Below, piece after piece: positions 33,578 to 41,980 of a DNA stretch of 64,000 nt. Position 1 is the first letter of the stretch. The number at the start of each line of letters is the position of its first letter. The translations under genes were made by a program, and so were the position numbers. Source of the stretch: Gammaproteobacteria bacterium (GTDB lineage: Bacteria > Pseudomonadota > Gammaproteobacteria > Arenicellales > CAJQKF01); the NCBI GenBank assembly GCA_030429665.1, contig JAUIEZ010000005.1:1-64000 (forward strand), given 5' to 3'. The notes below the pieces were generated by a model that saw nothing but the letters and a program-made list of their open reading frames with translations, did no database searches and was not told the DNA's origin.

Positions 33578-35104
33578 ATGACCGCGCGAAAACGAACGAG
33601 CCATTCGGCAACCATCGCCTGGTACGCCGCCGTCATCTTCCTGAGTTCGGCGTGCCTGCTGATCCTAGAGATCGTCGCCAGCCGACTGCTGGCGCCCTAC
33701 GTCGGCGTATCGCTCTACACCTGGACCGCGATCATCGGTGTAATCCTGGCCGGCTTGTCGCTGGGAAACTGGTTGGGCGGCGCGTGGGCCGACCGGGGCG
33801 CCGGACCGATCGCGGCGGGATGGACGCTGGTGGCGTCGGGCGCGGTGACGTTGCTCGTACCGCTCGTGCTGACGGCGATCGCCGACTACGTGCAGGCCCG
33901 GCAGGTGTCGCTGGTAGGCGCGAGCCTGGTCTACGTCAGCGCGCTGTTCCTGTTGCCGGCGCTGGTGCTGGGGGTCATCACGCCGCTCCTGACGACGCTC
34001 TCACTGACCATGAGTTCGCGGCCGGGCCACGTGGTCGGTACGATGCACGCGCTCGCGGCGCTGGGAAGCATCTGCGGCACGTTCGCGGCCGGTTTCTACC
34101 TCGTACCGTGGTTCGGCACCCGCAATATCGTCGTCGCCACCGGTGTCGCGCTGATCGCCATGGGCGTCGTGTTCCTGCTTCGGCGCCCGCGCGCCGCCTT
34201 CTCGGCCGTGGTGGCGGCGGGCGCGCTCGCCGCCATGCTCGCCGCGGGCAACGCGCTGCGCAATCCCTGCGACACCGAGAGCCTTTATTACTGCATCCGC
34301 GTGGTGGACGAGCCCACGCCCTACGGCGAGGTGCGCACCCTGGTGCTCGACCACATGGTGCACAGTCACAATCATGCGGGGGATCCCGAGTTGCTGGTCG
34401 CCACCTACGCGCATCTCATGGACGAGATGATGCGCCTGCGACTGCCCGCCCTCGACGTACCGCGCGTGTTTTTCGCCGGCGGCGGCGCCTACACACAGCC
34501 GCGCGCACTGGCGGCCCGCCGCCCGGCCGTGCATATCGAGGTCGCCGAGATCGACCCGGCAGTCACCGAGACCGCGCGCGAACGACTGTTCGTCGACACC
34601 GCGTCGATGATCGTGCATGACGTGGACGCCCGCATCCAGCTACCGCTGGCGCTGCCGCATTTCTACGATGCGATCGTTACCGACGTCTTTCACGACGTTG
34701 CGGTGCCCTACCACCTGACCACGGCCGAGTATGCCGATATCGTCAAGTCGCGCCTCGTGCCGGGTGGACTCTACCTCGTGAACCTGGTCGACGTGTTTCC
34801 CGACTCCAAACTGGTCAAGGCCATCGTCAAGACGCTCGAGGAACAATTCGAGCACGTCCAGGTATGGCTCGAGGCGCCGCCCGACCGTCCCGGCCGCATC
34901 ACCTACGTGGTTTCGGCAACCGACGGCGCACCGTTTCCGCCCCGCATCAGCGCACGGTACGGGCTGGCGCGAAACTGGTACGACTTCGCCGAACCGGTCA
35001 AGGACGTGGGCACGCCAATGAGCGAGATCCCGGTTCTCAGCGACGACTACGCGCCGGTCGAACGCCTGGTCTCGACATTGTTCTGGAGCCAGATGGGACT
35101 GTAA
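33578..35104 (+). CDS. Fused membrane/spermidine-synthase-like protein
   Basis: A 508-residue protein. The first about 220 residues contain seven or eight hydrophobic helices (AVIFLSSACLLILEIVASRLLAP starts the series, cited in part), and the rest is a Rossmann methyltransferase-like domain of the spermidine synthase family. The nucleotide loop is GGGAYTQPRAL, followed by VAEIDPAVTETA and AIVTDVFHDVAVP. The loop lacks the canonical GGGDG of true spermidine synthases, so aminopropyl transfer to putrescine cannot be assumed. Such fused proteins are common and mostly uncharacterised. It stands alone, followed by a strong hairpin at 35104. Confidence 0.82.
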   Translation: MTARKRTSHSATIAWYAAVIFLSSACLLILEIVASRLLAPYVGVSLYTWTAIIGVILAGLSLGNWLGGAWADRGAGPIAAGWTLVASGAVTLLVPLVLTAIADYVQARQVSLVGASLVYVSALFLLPALVLGVITPLLTTLSLTMSSRPGHVVGTMHALAALGSICGTFAAGFYLVPWFGTRNIVVATGVALIAMGVVFLLRRPRAAFSAVVAAGALAAMLAAGNALRNPCDTESLYYCIRVVDEPTPYGEVRTLVLDHMVHSHNHAGDPELLVATYAHLMDEMMRLRLPALDVPRVFFAGGGAYTQPRALAARRPAVHIEVAEIDPAVTETARERLFVDTASMIVHDVDARIQLPLALPHFYDAIVTDVFHDVAVPYHLTTAEYADIVKSRLVPGGLYLVNLVDVFPDSKLVKAIVKTLEEQFEHVQVWLEAPPDRPGRITYVVSATDGAPFPPRISARYGLARNWYDFAEPVKDVGTPMSEIPVLSDDYAPVERLVSTLFWSQMGL

Positions 35105-35126
35105 TCCCGCGCGCGACGCGCGGGAT
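35104..35126. terminator. Bidirectional hairpin between convergent genes
   Basis: ATCCCGCGCG and CGCGCGGGAT form a perfect 10-bp stem around a three-base CGA loop, starting at the last base of the plus-strand gene and ending 9 bp before the stop of the minus-strand dehydrogenase. It is very stable but has no clear T-run on either side, so it may work with Rho or as a 3' end stabiliser. Confidence 0.6.
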
Positions 35127-35134
35127 GCCGGCCT

Positions 35135-36106
35135 TTAACCACCGAGGTCCACGCGGTTTTCCAGCGCGCCCGATTCGAAAAAGCGCTTCACGTTGGCGAA
35201 CAATGACGCCATCTTGTTGTCGAGCGCTTCTCGGGTACCGGCAGAGATATGCGGCGTCATCACGACGTTGGGCAATGTGCAAAGCGGATTGTCCGCCGCC
35301 ACCGGCTCCTGTTCGAAAACGTCGAGTCCGGCGGCGGCCAGGCGGCCGCTGGACAGCGCGTCAAACAACGCGGTGTTGTCGACGACTTGCCCGCGCGCGG
35401 TGTTCACGAGGATCGCGGTGGGTTTCATCGCGGCGAGGGCGGCCGCATCGATCAGCCCGCTCGTCTGCGACGTCCCCGGAACGTGAATCGTGAGCACGTC
35501 CGACTGCGCCAGCAGTTCCCGGAAGCTCACCGGCCGAATGCCGAGCCGCGTACGGGCGTCCGCGTCCAGGGTATCGGCCGGGTCGTAGTAGATGCCGTGC
35601 GTGTCGAAGGCCTTCAACCGCGCCGCCGTGGCCTGGCCGATACGGCCCATGCCGAGATAGCCGACGGTCTTGCCGTTGAGTTCGTATGAAAACGGCCGCA
35701 GGGAGTTGATGTGCCACCGCCCCTGGCGCAGTTCGGCATCGGCGAAGGCAAGCCGCCGGCTGGCGGCAAGGATCAGCATCACGGTGTGTTCGGCAACGCT
35801 CAGCGTAGTGCCCGCCGGTGTCAGTGCCAGCGCGATGCCTCGCGCCGCCAGCGCCTCGACGTCAACGGTGTCGTGGTAACCGACGCCCTGGTGATGGACC
35901 AGTCGCAAGCGCTCGCCGGCCGCGATCACCGGTGCGCGCAACGGCGTGGCGGCGACAATCGCGGCCTCGCAGGGGGCAATCCGCTCGCACCGCTGCGCCT
36001 CGTCGTCGGCGTCCAGGGTGACCAGTTCGAAGCCGTCGGGCACCCATGCCCGGATCAGGTCGTACGTCGCCTCCGACGCCATGCTGTTGTAAAAGATTCG
36101 CCGCAT
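35135..36106 (-). CDS. D-isomer-specific 2-hydroxyacid dehydrogenase
   Basis: A 323-residue NAD(P)-dependent dehydrogenase of the D-2-hydroxyacid family. The Rossmann motif GYLGMGRIGQATA is near residue 154, the catalytic Arg in VNTARGQVVD, Glu in VFEQEP and the general-acid His in TPHISAGT complete the set. It reduces a 2-keto acid or oxidises a D-2-hydroxy acid (hydroxypyruvate/glyoxylate-like substrates are common). The ATG at 36106 overlaps the stop of the RraA-like gene by one base (TGATG), so the two are coupled, and they end the sugar ABC operon. Probably acts on a keto acid released by the upstream enzymes. Confidence 0.87.
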   Translation of the reverse strand: MRRIFYNSMASEATYDLIRAWVPDGFELVTLDADDEAQRCERIAPCEAAIVAATPLRAPVIAAGERLRLVHHQGVGYHDTVDVEALAARGIALALTPAGTTLSVAEHTVMLILAASRRLAFADAELRQGRWHINSLRPFSYELNGKTVGYLGMGRIGQATAARLKAFDTHGIYYDPADTLDADARTRLGIRPVSFRELLAQSDVLTIHVPGTSQTSGLIDAAALAAMKPTAILVNTARGQVVDNTALFDALSSGRLAAAGLDVFEQEPVAADNPLCTLPNVVMTPHISAGTREALDNKMASLFANVKRFFESGALENRVDLGG

Positions 36107-36792
36107 CACTGATCCACCCACTCGATATCCGGACGTTTCAGCACATCGTCGAGCCACGCCGGCGATGTGACGCCGGACCGCCAGGATGCCTCCATCGCGC
36201 TTTCCTTGTCGCGCACGGCGCCCAAGCGATCGGCCGTCTCGCGCGCCTCGGCCAGGGGAATGCACGCGACGCCGTCGACATCGCCGACCAGGATGTCGCC
36301 CGAACTCACGTTCGCACCGCCCACCACGGCCGCAAGACCGGCGCTGCCGGGACCATTCTTCCACGGCGAGTTGGGCGACAGGCCGCGCGCGAACACCGGA
36401 ATGCCGACCTCGTTCAACCCGTCGACGTCACGAACCACGCCGTCGGTAACGATCGCGGCGACGCCGGCGTTCTTCGCCATGGCGGCAAAGTTGTCGCCTA
36501 TGACGGAGCAGCCGGTGTGGCCACCCGTGGCGATGACGATCACGTCGCCACGTCGAACGAGCTTCAGCGACGCCCAGGCGGCAAGATTGTCCGCCGCGCC
36601 GGCGTCCACGACCACGGCGACCCCGGTGAACGCCGCACATCGCGTCACGGGACGAATATCGAAGGCAAGCGCGCCGATCCTTCCCCGTGCATCGCAGGCG
36701 ACACCCGTCGGTACGCCTTCGAAGGCGTCGCGCAGGTCGTCGTCGGGCCGCGGAAAACCGGTTCGCAAGACCAGTACGGACTCATTGGACAT
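36106..36792 (-). CDS. RraA-like / HMG-aldolase-like protein
   Basis: A 228-residue protein of the RraA fold, which includes 4-hydroxy-4-methyl-2-oxoglutarate aldolases and other keto-acid lyases. Signatures are GVACDARGRIG early, VVVDAGAADN, RRGDVIVIATGG, and GDNFAAMAKNAG followed by TDGVVRDVDGL, the Asp...Arg-Asp pattern of HMG aldolases that bind the divalent metal and enolate. It may cleave a 4-hydroxy-2-oxo acid to pyruvate. RNase E inhibition is unlikely given the metabolic setting. It overlaps the dehydrogenase gene and lies 31 bp downstream of the ABC ATPase gene. Confidence 0.8.
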   Translation of the reverse strand: MSNESVLVLRTGFPRPDDDLRDAFEGVPTGVACDARGRIGALAFDIRPVTRCAAFTGVAVVVDAGAADNLAAWASLKLVRRGDVIVIATGGHTGCSVIGDNFAAMAKNAGVAAIVTDGVVRDVDGLNEVGIPVFARGLSPNSPWKNGPGSAGLAAVVGGANVSSGDILVGDVDGVACIPLAEARETADRLGAVRDKESAMEASWRSGVTSPAWLDDVLKRPDIEWVDQ

Positions 36793-36823
36793 GTAGGTTT
36801 CCTCGAATTTGCATGACGTTCGA

Positions 36824-37936
36824 TCAACCGGTCGTCGAACCGGGATCCAGGGCGACGCCGCTCGCGGCGTCGAACAATCGCATGGCGCGGGTGTCCACGG
36901 TCAACTCGACGAGATCGCCTGCCGCCGTGTGGGCCGACCTCCCGACGCGGGCAGTCACGTCCTTTTCGACACCCTCGACGTCGAGCAGCAACACCGTCTC
37001 CGCGCCGAGCGCCTCGACCGCCAGCACCCGGGCGGCCAGGGACGCGCCGACGGCATCGTCAGGCGCTTCGCCGGGGAGGTAGAAATCCTCGGGGCGGATA
37101 CCGACGATCACGCGCGAATGACCGGGCGGGCAGTGGGCATGAATGCGCGCACCGCCCACGACGAGCGTGCTGCGACCGTCTTCTCCCGGCGTGACGCCGG
37201 ATTCGACGAGATTGATCTGCGGACTGCCGAGAAAGCTGGCGACGAAGGTGTTCGCCGGATGCCGGTACACGTCCAGCGGCCGACCCACCTGGGCCACGCG
37301 ACCGTCTTGCATGATGCAGATGCGCGAGCCCATGGACATGGCTTCGACCTGGTCGTGGGTGACGTAGATCATGGTCGTGCCGAGCCGCTGGTGCAGCTTG
37401 ACCAGTTCGTTGCGCATGCTCACGCGCAGCGCCGCGTCGAGGTTCGACAGCGGCTCGTCGAACAGGAAGACCTTCGGGTCGCGGACGATGGCGCGACCCA
37501 GGGCCACGCGCTGGCGCTGGCCGCCGGACAACGCATGGGGCTTTCGCGCCAGGTAGGGCGCGAGTCCCAGTATCCCCGCCGCGTCGGTCACGCGCCGGTC
37601 GATCTCCTCGCGCGCGAATCCGCGACGCTTCAGCCCGAAGGCGAGGTTGTCGAACACGGTCATGTGCGGGTAGAGCGCGTAGGACTGGAACACCATGGCG
37701 ATGTCCCGGTCCCTGGCCGGCACGCGATTCATCACCTCGCCGTCGATGCTCAGGGTGCCGCCGGTGATCGGCTCGAGGCCGGCGATCATCCTGAGGGTCG
37801 TCGACTTGCCGCAGCCGGACGGGCCGAGCAGCACCATGAATTCCCCGCGCTCGATGTCGAGCGACACGTCGTCGACCGCCGCGGCGTCGGCATCGCCATA
37901 TCGCTTCGTCAGTCGGTCCAGCTTGACGTTACCCAT
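36824..37936 (-). CDS. Sugar ABC importer ATPase (UgpC/MalK type)
   Basis: A 370-residue single-NBD ATPase with C-terminal regulatory/OB (TOBE) domain. Walker A is GPSGCGKST (about residues 38-46), the Q-loop MVFQSYALYPHM, signature LSGGQRQRVALGRA, Walker B VFLFDEPLSNLDA, and H-loop VTHDQVEAM. Such subunits often serve one importer specifically or several. It is 30 bp downstream of the MalG-like permease gene in the SBP-permease-permease-ATPase order. Confidence 0.93.
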   Translation of the reverse strand: MGNVKLDRLTKRYGDADAAAVDDVSLDIERGEFMVLLGPSGCGKSTTLRMIAGLEPITGGTLSIDGEVMNRVPARDRDIAMVFQSYALYPHMTVFDNLAFGLKRRGFAREEIDRRVTDAAGILGLAPYLARKPHALSGGQRQRVALGRAIVRDPKVFLFDEPLSNLDAALRVSMRNELVKLHQRLGTTMIYVTHDQVEAMSMGSRICIMQDGRVAQVGRPLDVYRHPANTFVASFLGSPQINLVESGVTPGEDGRSTLVVGGARIHAHCPPGHSRVIVGIRPEDFYLPGEAPDDAVGASLAARVLAVEALGAETVLLLDVEGVEKDVTARVGRSAHTAAGDLVELTVDTRAMRLFDAASGVALDPGSTTG

Positions 37937-37966
37937 GGTCGGAACACTCCTTGCGTCGTGCGAGGT

Positions 37967-38800
37967 TCACTTGATGGCTCCGGCGGTCATGCCCTGGATG
38001 AGCTTTTCCGAGAAGAAAACGTAGACGATGACCACCGGTACGATGGCGATCATCAGGCCGGTGGCCAGCATGCCGATATCGATGAGCTGGTCGCCCATGT
38101 ACTTCTGGATGCCCAGCGGCAGCGTGCGCTTGTCGTCGTCGGTGATCAGCACGACGGCGTAGAGAAATTCGTTCCATAGCAGGATCGTGTTGAGGATGAC
38201 GGTCGTCGACAGGGCCGGCATGGCCACCGGCAGGCTGATGCGCCAGAAGATCTCCCACTCGGAGTAGCCGTCCATGCGCGCGGCGTCGTAGAGGTCCGAG
38301 GGGATGCGCGCGAAAAAGCTCTCGAGTATGTACACCGTGATCGGGAGCTGAAACGCGACATAGGCAAGGACCAGGCCCGTGCGTGTATTGAACAGGCCGT
38401 ACTCCACGAGGATCTGGAACAGCGCGATGATGGTGATCTGCGGCGGGAAGATGATCGTGCTGAACACCAGGAAGTACAGGAAGCGCCGGAACGGGAATCG
38501 GTAACGGGCGAAGCAGTGCGCCGCCATGGCGCCGATCACGGTCAGCACCGCCACCGCCGACAACACGACGATCACGCTGTTGCCGAAGTAGGTGCCGTAG
38601 TTGCCGTCCGTCCAGGCGATGGCAAACTTCGAGAAGTGCAGCGTATCCGGCAACGCGTAGGGTTCGGCGCTGATCTCCGTCGTCGTGCGAAGGGACATCG
38701 ACGCCACCCACAGGAAGGGTCCGGCGGCGAACGCCGTGTACAGCGCCAGCGCCACCACGAGGAAGCCGTGCTTCAGGTCGAATCGTATCGAAGTGGTCAT
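37967..38800 (-). CDS. Sugar ABC importer permease (MalG type)
   Basis: A 277-residue inner-membrane permease with six helices. The EAA loop is RMDGYSEWEIFWRISLPVAMP (conserved G at the centre, cited in part), typical of carbohydrate-family permeases. It forms the channel with the 38807-39736 protein. The junction between the two genes is only 6 bp. The family imports mono- or oligosaccharides, glycerol-phosphate and polyols; the actual substrate is not shown. Confidence 0.92.
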   Translation of the reverse strand: MTTSIRFDLKHGFLVVALALYTAFAAGPFLWVASMSLRTTTEISAEPYALPDTLHFSKFAIAWTDGNYGTYFGNSVIVVLSAVAVLTVIGAMAAHCFARYRFPFRRFLYFLVFSTIIFPPQITIIALFQILVEYGLFNTRTGLVLAYVAFQLPITVYILESFFARIPSDLYDAARMDGYSEWEIFWRISLPVAMPALSTTVILNTILLWNEFLYAVVLITDDDKRTLPLGIQKYMGDQLIDIGMLATGLMIAIVPVVIVYVFFSEKLIQGMTAGAIK

Positions 38801-38806
38801 GACGGC

Positions 38807-39736
38807 TCAGTACTCGAGCTTGTCGCGGCTGCGCAGCAAGCCGGTGAGTATGAGCACGCCGCCGAGCACCACCACGAACCAGATGGTGGCGATGGCGCAG
38901 GGGTAGCCGAGATCGAACGTGTTCCAGTTGAAGGCGCGCTTGTAGACGTAGGTGGAAACGGTCTCGGTGCTCCACAGCGGCCCGCCGCGGGTGGTGATCC
39001 ACACCAGGTCGAACACCCGCATCTTGCCGACGAAGGACAGCACCATGAGATTCAGGATGGTCGGCCTGACCAGCGGGATGACGATGTAGCGCAACTTCGC
39101 CATCCAGCCGCAGTTATCCAGCTCGGCGGCCTCGAGCACCTCCGAGGGCAGCGAATGCATGGCCGCCAGCAGCACCACCATGTTGAAGCCCGCCCACATC
39201 CACGTGGTGACGAAGATCAACGACGGCAGCGCCGTATCGGGATGGCCGAGCCAGGCCTGCGCCCAGTGGTCGAGACCGACGGCGCGCAGCATGCCGTTGG
39301 CAATGCCCCAGTCGAAGTTGAAGATCCACGTCCAGATGATGCCGACCACCACGTATGACATCAGCACCGGCGTGAACCACGCGAGCCGGAAGAAGCGTGA
39401 CCCGGGCACGCGGGCGTACAGCGCCAATGCCAGCAGCAGGGCGATGGCGATCTCCACCACGGGCGAGATCAGCGCCCAGACCAGGGTGTTGCCGACGGCA
39501 CGGTGAAAGAAGCGGTCCTCGAACAGCAGCGTGGCGTAGTTCGCCCAGCCCACGAACTCGTCCGGACGGTTCGGGAAAACCTGGAAGAAGCTGTTCCAAA
39601 TCGTGCGCACCACCGGGTAGGCGGTGAACGCGAAGTAGATGATGAGCGCCGGCGCGAGGAAGCCGGCGATGGCGCCGACCGGACGCAGCCCGAGGCCCGG
39701 CTCGCTCGACGTCAGGCGGCCGGCGGTGTGTTCCAT
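38807..39736 (-). CDS. Sugar ABC importer permease (MalF/UgpA type)
   Basis: A 309-residue permease with six helices (AGFLAPALIIYFAFTAYPVV is the first). The EAA loop is EAAELDNCGWMAKLRYIVIPL (cited in part). It precedes the MalG-type gene by 6 bp and follows the binding-protein gene by 82 bp. The ATG at 39736 fits the family; the N-terminus is a short cytosolic tail, as usual for MalF-type partners without the large extra loop. Confidence 0.92.
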   Translation of the reverse strand: MEHTAGRLTSSEPGLGLRPVGAIAGFLAPALIIYFAFTAYPVVRTIWNSFFQVFPNRPDEFVGWANYATLLFEDRFFHRAVGNTLVWALISPVVEIAIALLLALALYARVPGSRFFRLAWFTPVLMSYVVVGIIWTWIFNFDWGIANGMLRAVGLDHWAQAWLGHPDTALPSLIFVTTWMWAGFNMVVLLAAMHSLPSEVLEAAELDNCGWMAKLRYIVIPLVRPTILNLMVLSFVGKMRVFDLVWITTRGGPLWSTETVSTYVYKRAFNWNTFDLGYPCAIATIWFVVVLGGVLILTGLLRSRDKLEY

Positions 39737-39818
39737 CTAAATCTCCCGTTGCCGGCCGGCCGATCCGCGAAGGGAACGGCCGGCATGCGGTAGGTGGAGT
39801 GCCTGTGGCGGCTATTGC

Positions 39819-41090
39819 CTAGTAGGCGCCGGACATCTGGTCGACGACGTCGTCGACGTCGACGAGTCCGGCCGGAAACGCCTGGTTGACGACCTGGTCG
39901 AAGACTTCACGCGGCGCGGGCGCCATCACCTGTCGCGGCAGGCCGAAGAAGTATTTCGCACCGTCGTTCACCTCGGCAAGCGCCTTGAAATAACCGGCAT
40001 TGTCGCCGGTGATCTTGCTGGCGTCTGACTTGATGCCGGTCTGCACCAGGTTATCCTCGAGCCACTTATTGCCCATCTCGGGCGTGGCCATCGAGTTGAG
40101 GAAGGCGACCGCCATGTCCGCATGCTCGGTGGCGGCGTTGACGACGTAGCTACCGCCCACGGCGATGGTCTTGCACTCGTTGCAGGCGGCGCCGTCGAGG
40201 GCCGGGTAACGCATTATGCCGAGTTCGAAACCGGCCGGCTGGCCGCCCTTGTCGGGAGACTGGAATGCGCGGGAGGGATAGAAGCTGCCCATCAGGAACG
40301 TCAGCGCGCCGGGCTTGGTATGGAAGTAGTAGTGGGACTCGCCGAGCTTGAGCGTGCTGAACGTGTTGGGCAGCGCGCCGGCGTCGACCATGGCCTTGAC
40401 GAAGCCGAGAGCCTCTTTCACTCGCGGGTCGTCCCAGCCGAGATCGCCGGCGAGCAGCCGGGTATAGTCCTCGACGCCGAGCATCTTCAGCAGCGCCTCG
40501 TGGGAGAGGAAGGCGCCCGGATAGGGCCGGTCGCCGACGCCGAGCGAGATCGGCGTCACGCCGGCCGCAGCCGCCTTTTCGACGAGGTCGAGAAAGGCCT
40601 GCTGGCCGAACTGTCCGTTATCGGGCAGCATCGCCCCGAGTTCGGACAGGCGCGCGGCGTCGTAGTACATCTCCACCGTCCAGGCCTCGAGCGGAAGGCC
40701 GTAGGCGCGGCCCTCGTGGCTCCACACGTCCTTGGCCCAGCTCTCGAGGTTGTCCCAGTTGAGCCTGTCGGTCAGATCCAGGATCAGCCCGTTTTCCATG
40801 TATTCTTTCTGGTCGGGCTCGGCGTAGAAAATGTCGGGCGCCTGTCCGGCGCGCAGCGCGGTCTTCAGCGCCGCGTACAACGGCTGCTTGTCGTACCAGG
40901 TGACCTCGACGGTCACGCCGGGGTTGGCCGCCTCGAATGCACGGGCCGCGCCCTCGACGTAGGCGCGCTTGGCGTCCTGGTCCGCCCAGTGACTCCAGAG
41001 CGACAGCGTGGTATCGGCCGTGGCAGCCGACAGGGGGGATAGCAGCGCGACGGCGAGGCCGGCGAACAGTATTCCGCGGGGCATTTTCAT
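39819..41090 (-). CDS. Family 1 extracellular solute-binding protein (sugar type)
   Basis: A 423-residue exported binding protein of the sugar-ABC family 1. The signal peptide ends near residue 25 (ILFAGLAVALLSPLSAATA core). The mature part has LWSHWADQDAKRAYVEGAAR, VEVTWYDKQP and DIFYAEPDQKEYMENGLIL, and late AVGGSYVVNAATEHADMAVAF (each in part). The pattern resembles UgpB/MalE-like carbohydrate receptors. It starts the minus-strand operon from the 188-bp divergent region shared with the FCD regulator. Confidence 0.92.
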   Translation of the reverse strand: MKMPRGILFAGLAVALLSPLSAATADTTLSLWSHWADQDAKRAYVEGAARAFEAANPGVTVEVTWYDKQPLYAALKTALRAGQAPDIFYAEPDQKEYMENGLILDLTDRLNWDNLESWAKDVWSHEGRAYGLPLEAWTVEMYYDAARLSELGAMLPDNGQFGQQAFLDLVEKAAAAGVTPISLGVGDRPYPGAFLSHEALLKMLGVEDYTRLLAGDLGWDDPRVKEALGFVKAMVDAGALPNTFSTLKLGESHYYFHTKPGALTFLMGSFYPSRAFQSPDKGGQPAGFELGIMRYPALDGAACNECKTIAVGGSYVVNAATEHADMAVAFLNSMATPEMGNKWLEDNLVQTGIKSDASKITGDNAGYFKALAEVNDGAKYFFGLPRQVMAPAPREVFDQVVNQAFPAGLVDVDDVVDQMSGAY

Positions 41091-41278
41091 TTCGATCTCC
41101 TCCTGTTTCCGCGATGGTGTATTGAATTATCTGTAACCCGCCGGATACGGGTGCCGAGGCAGGTTAGCATAAAGATAATATTATTATCAATAATTCTGTT
41201 ACTAATAAAATTGCCAGCATTCGGTTAGAATAAGCACTGCAAATCATCACGTTAGCATGAGACGACCGCCCGCGCGCG
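41091..41278. promoter_or_regulatory. Divergent control region of the sugar/sugar-acid locus
   Basis: 188 bp, strongly AT-rich for the window, between the binding-protein gene and the FCD regulator. It holds the 15-bp perfect palindrome GATAATA-T-TATTATC at 41174-41188, about 84 bp before one start and 90 bp before the other. Three copies of a GTTAG[C/A]AT motif also occur in the same orientation, at 41163, 41224 and 41251. I cannot assign a confident promoter pair. Confidence 0.55.
41174..41188. promoter_or_regulatory. 15-bp palindrome, probable FCD-regulator operator
   Basis: GATAATATTATTATC is a perfect inverted repeat about a central T. It is almost midway between the divergent genes at 41090 and 41279. 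FCD/GntR dimers bind symmetric sites of about this size, and the regulator gene is adjacent; hence the assignment. No member of this subgroup is known to bind this sequence. Confidence 0.5.
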
Positions 41279-41980
41279 ATGCCGATCACCGAAACGAAGA
41301 CCACCTCGTTGCAAACAGCGACACCGACGACGGCGCTGGCCGACATCGTCACGACGCTTGAAGAGGACATCATTTTCGGCCGCCTTTTTCCGCGCGAGCG
41401 CCTGGTCGAAGACGCATTGATGGCGCGCTTCGGCGCCAAGCGTCATCTCGTGCGCCAAGCGCTGGGCGAACTCGAGCGCATGGGCATCATCGTCAAGAAG
41501 CAGAACAAGGGCGCGCTGATCCGCGACTATTCCCGCGCCGAGGTGGAGGAGATATATGAAATGCGCGAGCTGTTGCACGCGCGGGCCGTGCAGCGCATGC
41601 CGCTGCCCGCGCCGCCGGCGCTGATCGCCTCGCTCGAGGAAATCAATCGTCGCCTGGCGACGTCTCTACGCGCGGGCGATCTTCGATCCATGTACCACCT
41701 GAACAACGAGTTCCACGACACCCTGTTCGGTCACTGCCAGAATCGATACCTTGCCGAGTCGATTCGACACTTCGCCTGGCAGGCGCACCCGATCCGCTCG
41801 TTCCGAATCGCCAATCCGGAACTCTTCGCCCACGCACTCGAGGAACACGACCAGATGATCGCGGCGATGCGCGAGGGCGACCGCGAACGGCTGGAGCAGC
41901 TGTGCGTCGATCACATCCAGCCGTCCAAGCAGGCCTACCTGACCACTCGCCCGCTGGCAGACGAACGCGACACGCCATGA
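41279..41980 (+). CDS. FCD-subfamily GntR regulator
   Basis: A 233-residue GntR-type regulator. The N-terminal winged helix-turn-helix (about 20-80) reads DALMARFGAKRHLVRQALGEL and MGIIVKKQNKGALIRDYS (in part). The C-terminal FCD helical domain (about 90-225) contains LNNEFHDTLFGHC and ALEEHDQMIAAMREGD, with the His and Asp/Glu residues that typically bind a metal and an organic acid. The stop overlaps the dehydrogenase start (ATGA at 41977-41980). It is the first gene of the plus arm and very likely controls both arms. Confidence 0.88.
   Translation: MPITETKTTSLQTATPTTALADIVTTLEEDIIFGRLFPRERLVEDALMARFGAKRHLVRQALGELERMGIIVKKQNKGALIRDYSRAEVEEIYEMRELLHARAVQRMPLPAPPALIASLEEINRRLATSLRAGDLRSMYHLNNEFHDTLFGHCQNRYLAESIRHFAWQAHPIRSFRIANPELFAHALEEHDQMIAAMREGDRERLEQLCVDHIQPSKQAYLTTRPLADERDTP

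Noticed and set aside
36106-36792. RNase E inhibitor RraA
   Set aside because: The fold is the same, but the gene lies in a sugar operon directly before a 2-hydroxyacid dehydrogenase and keeps the metal and Arg-Asp pattern of keto-acid aldolases.
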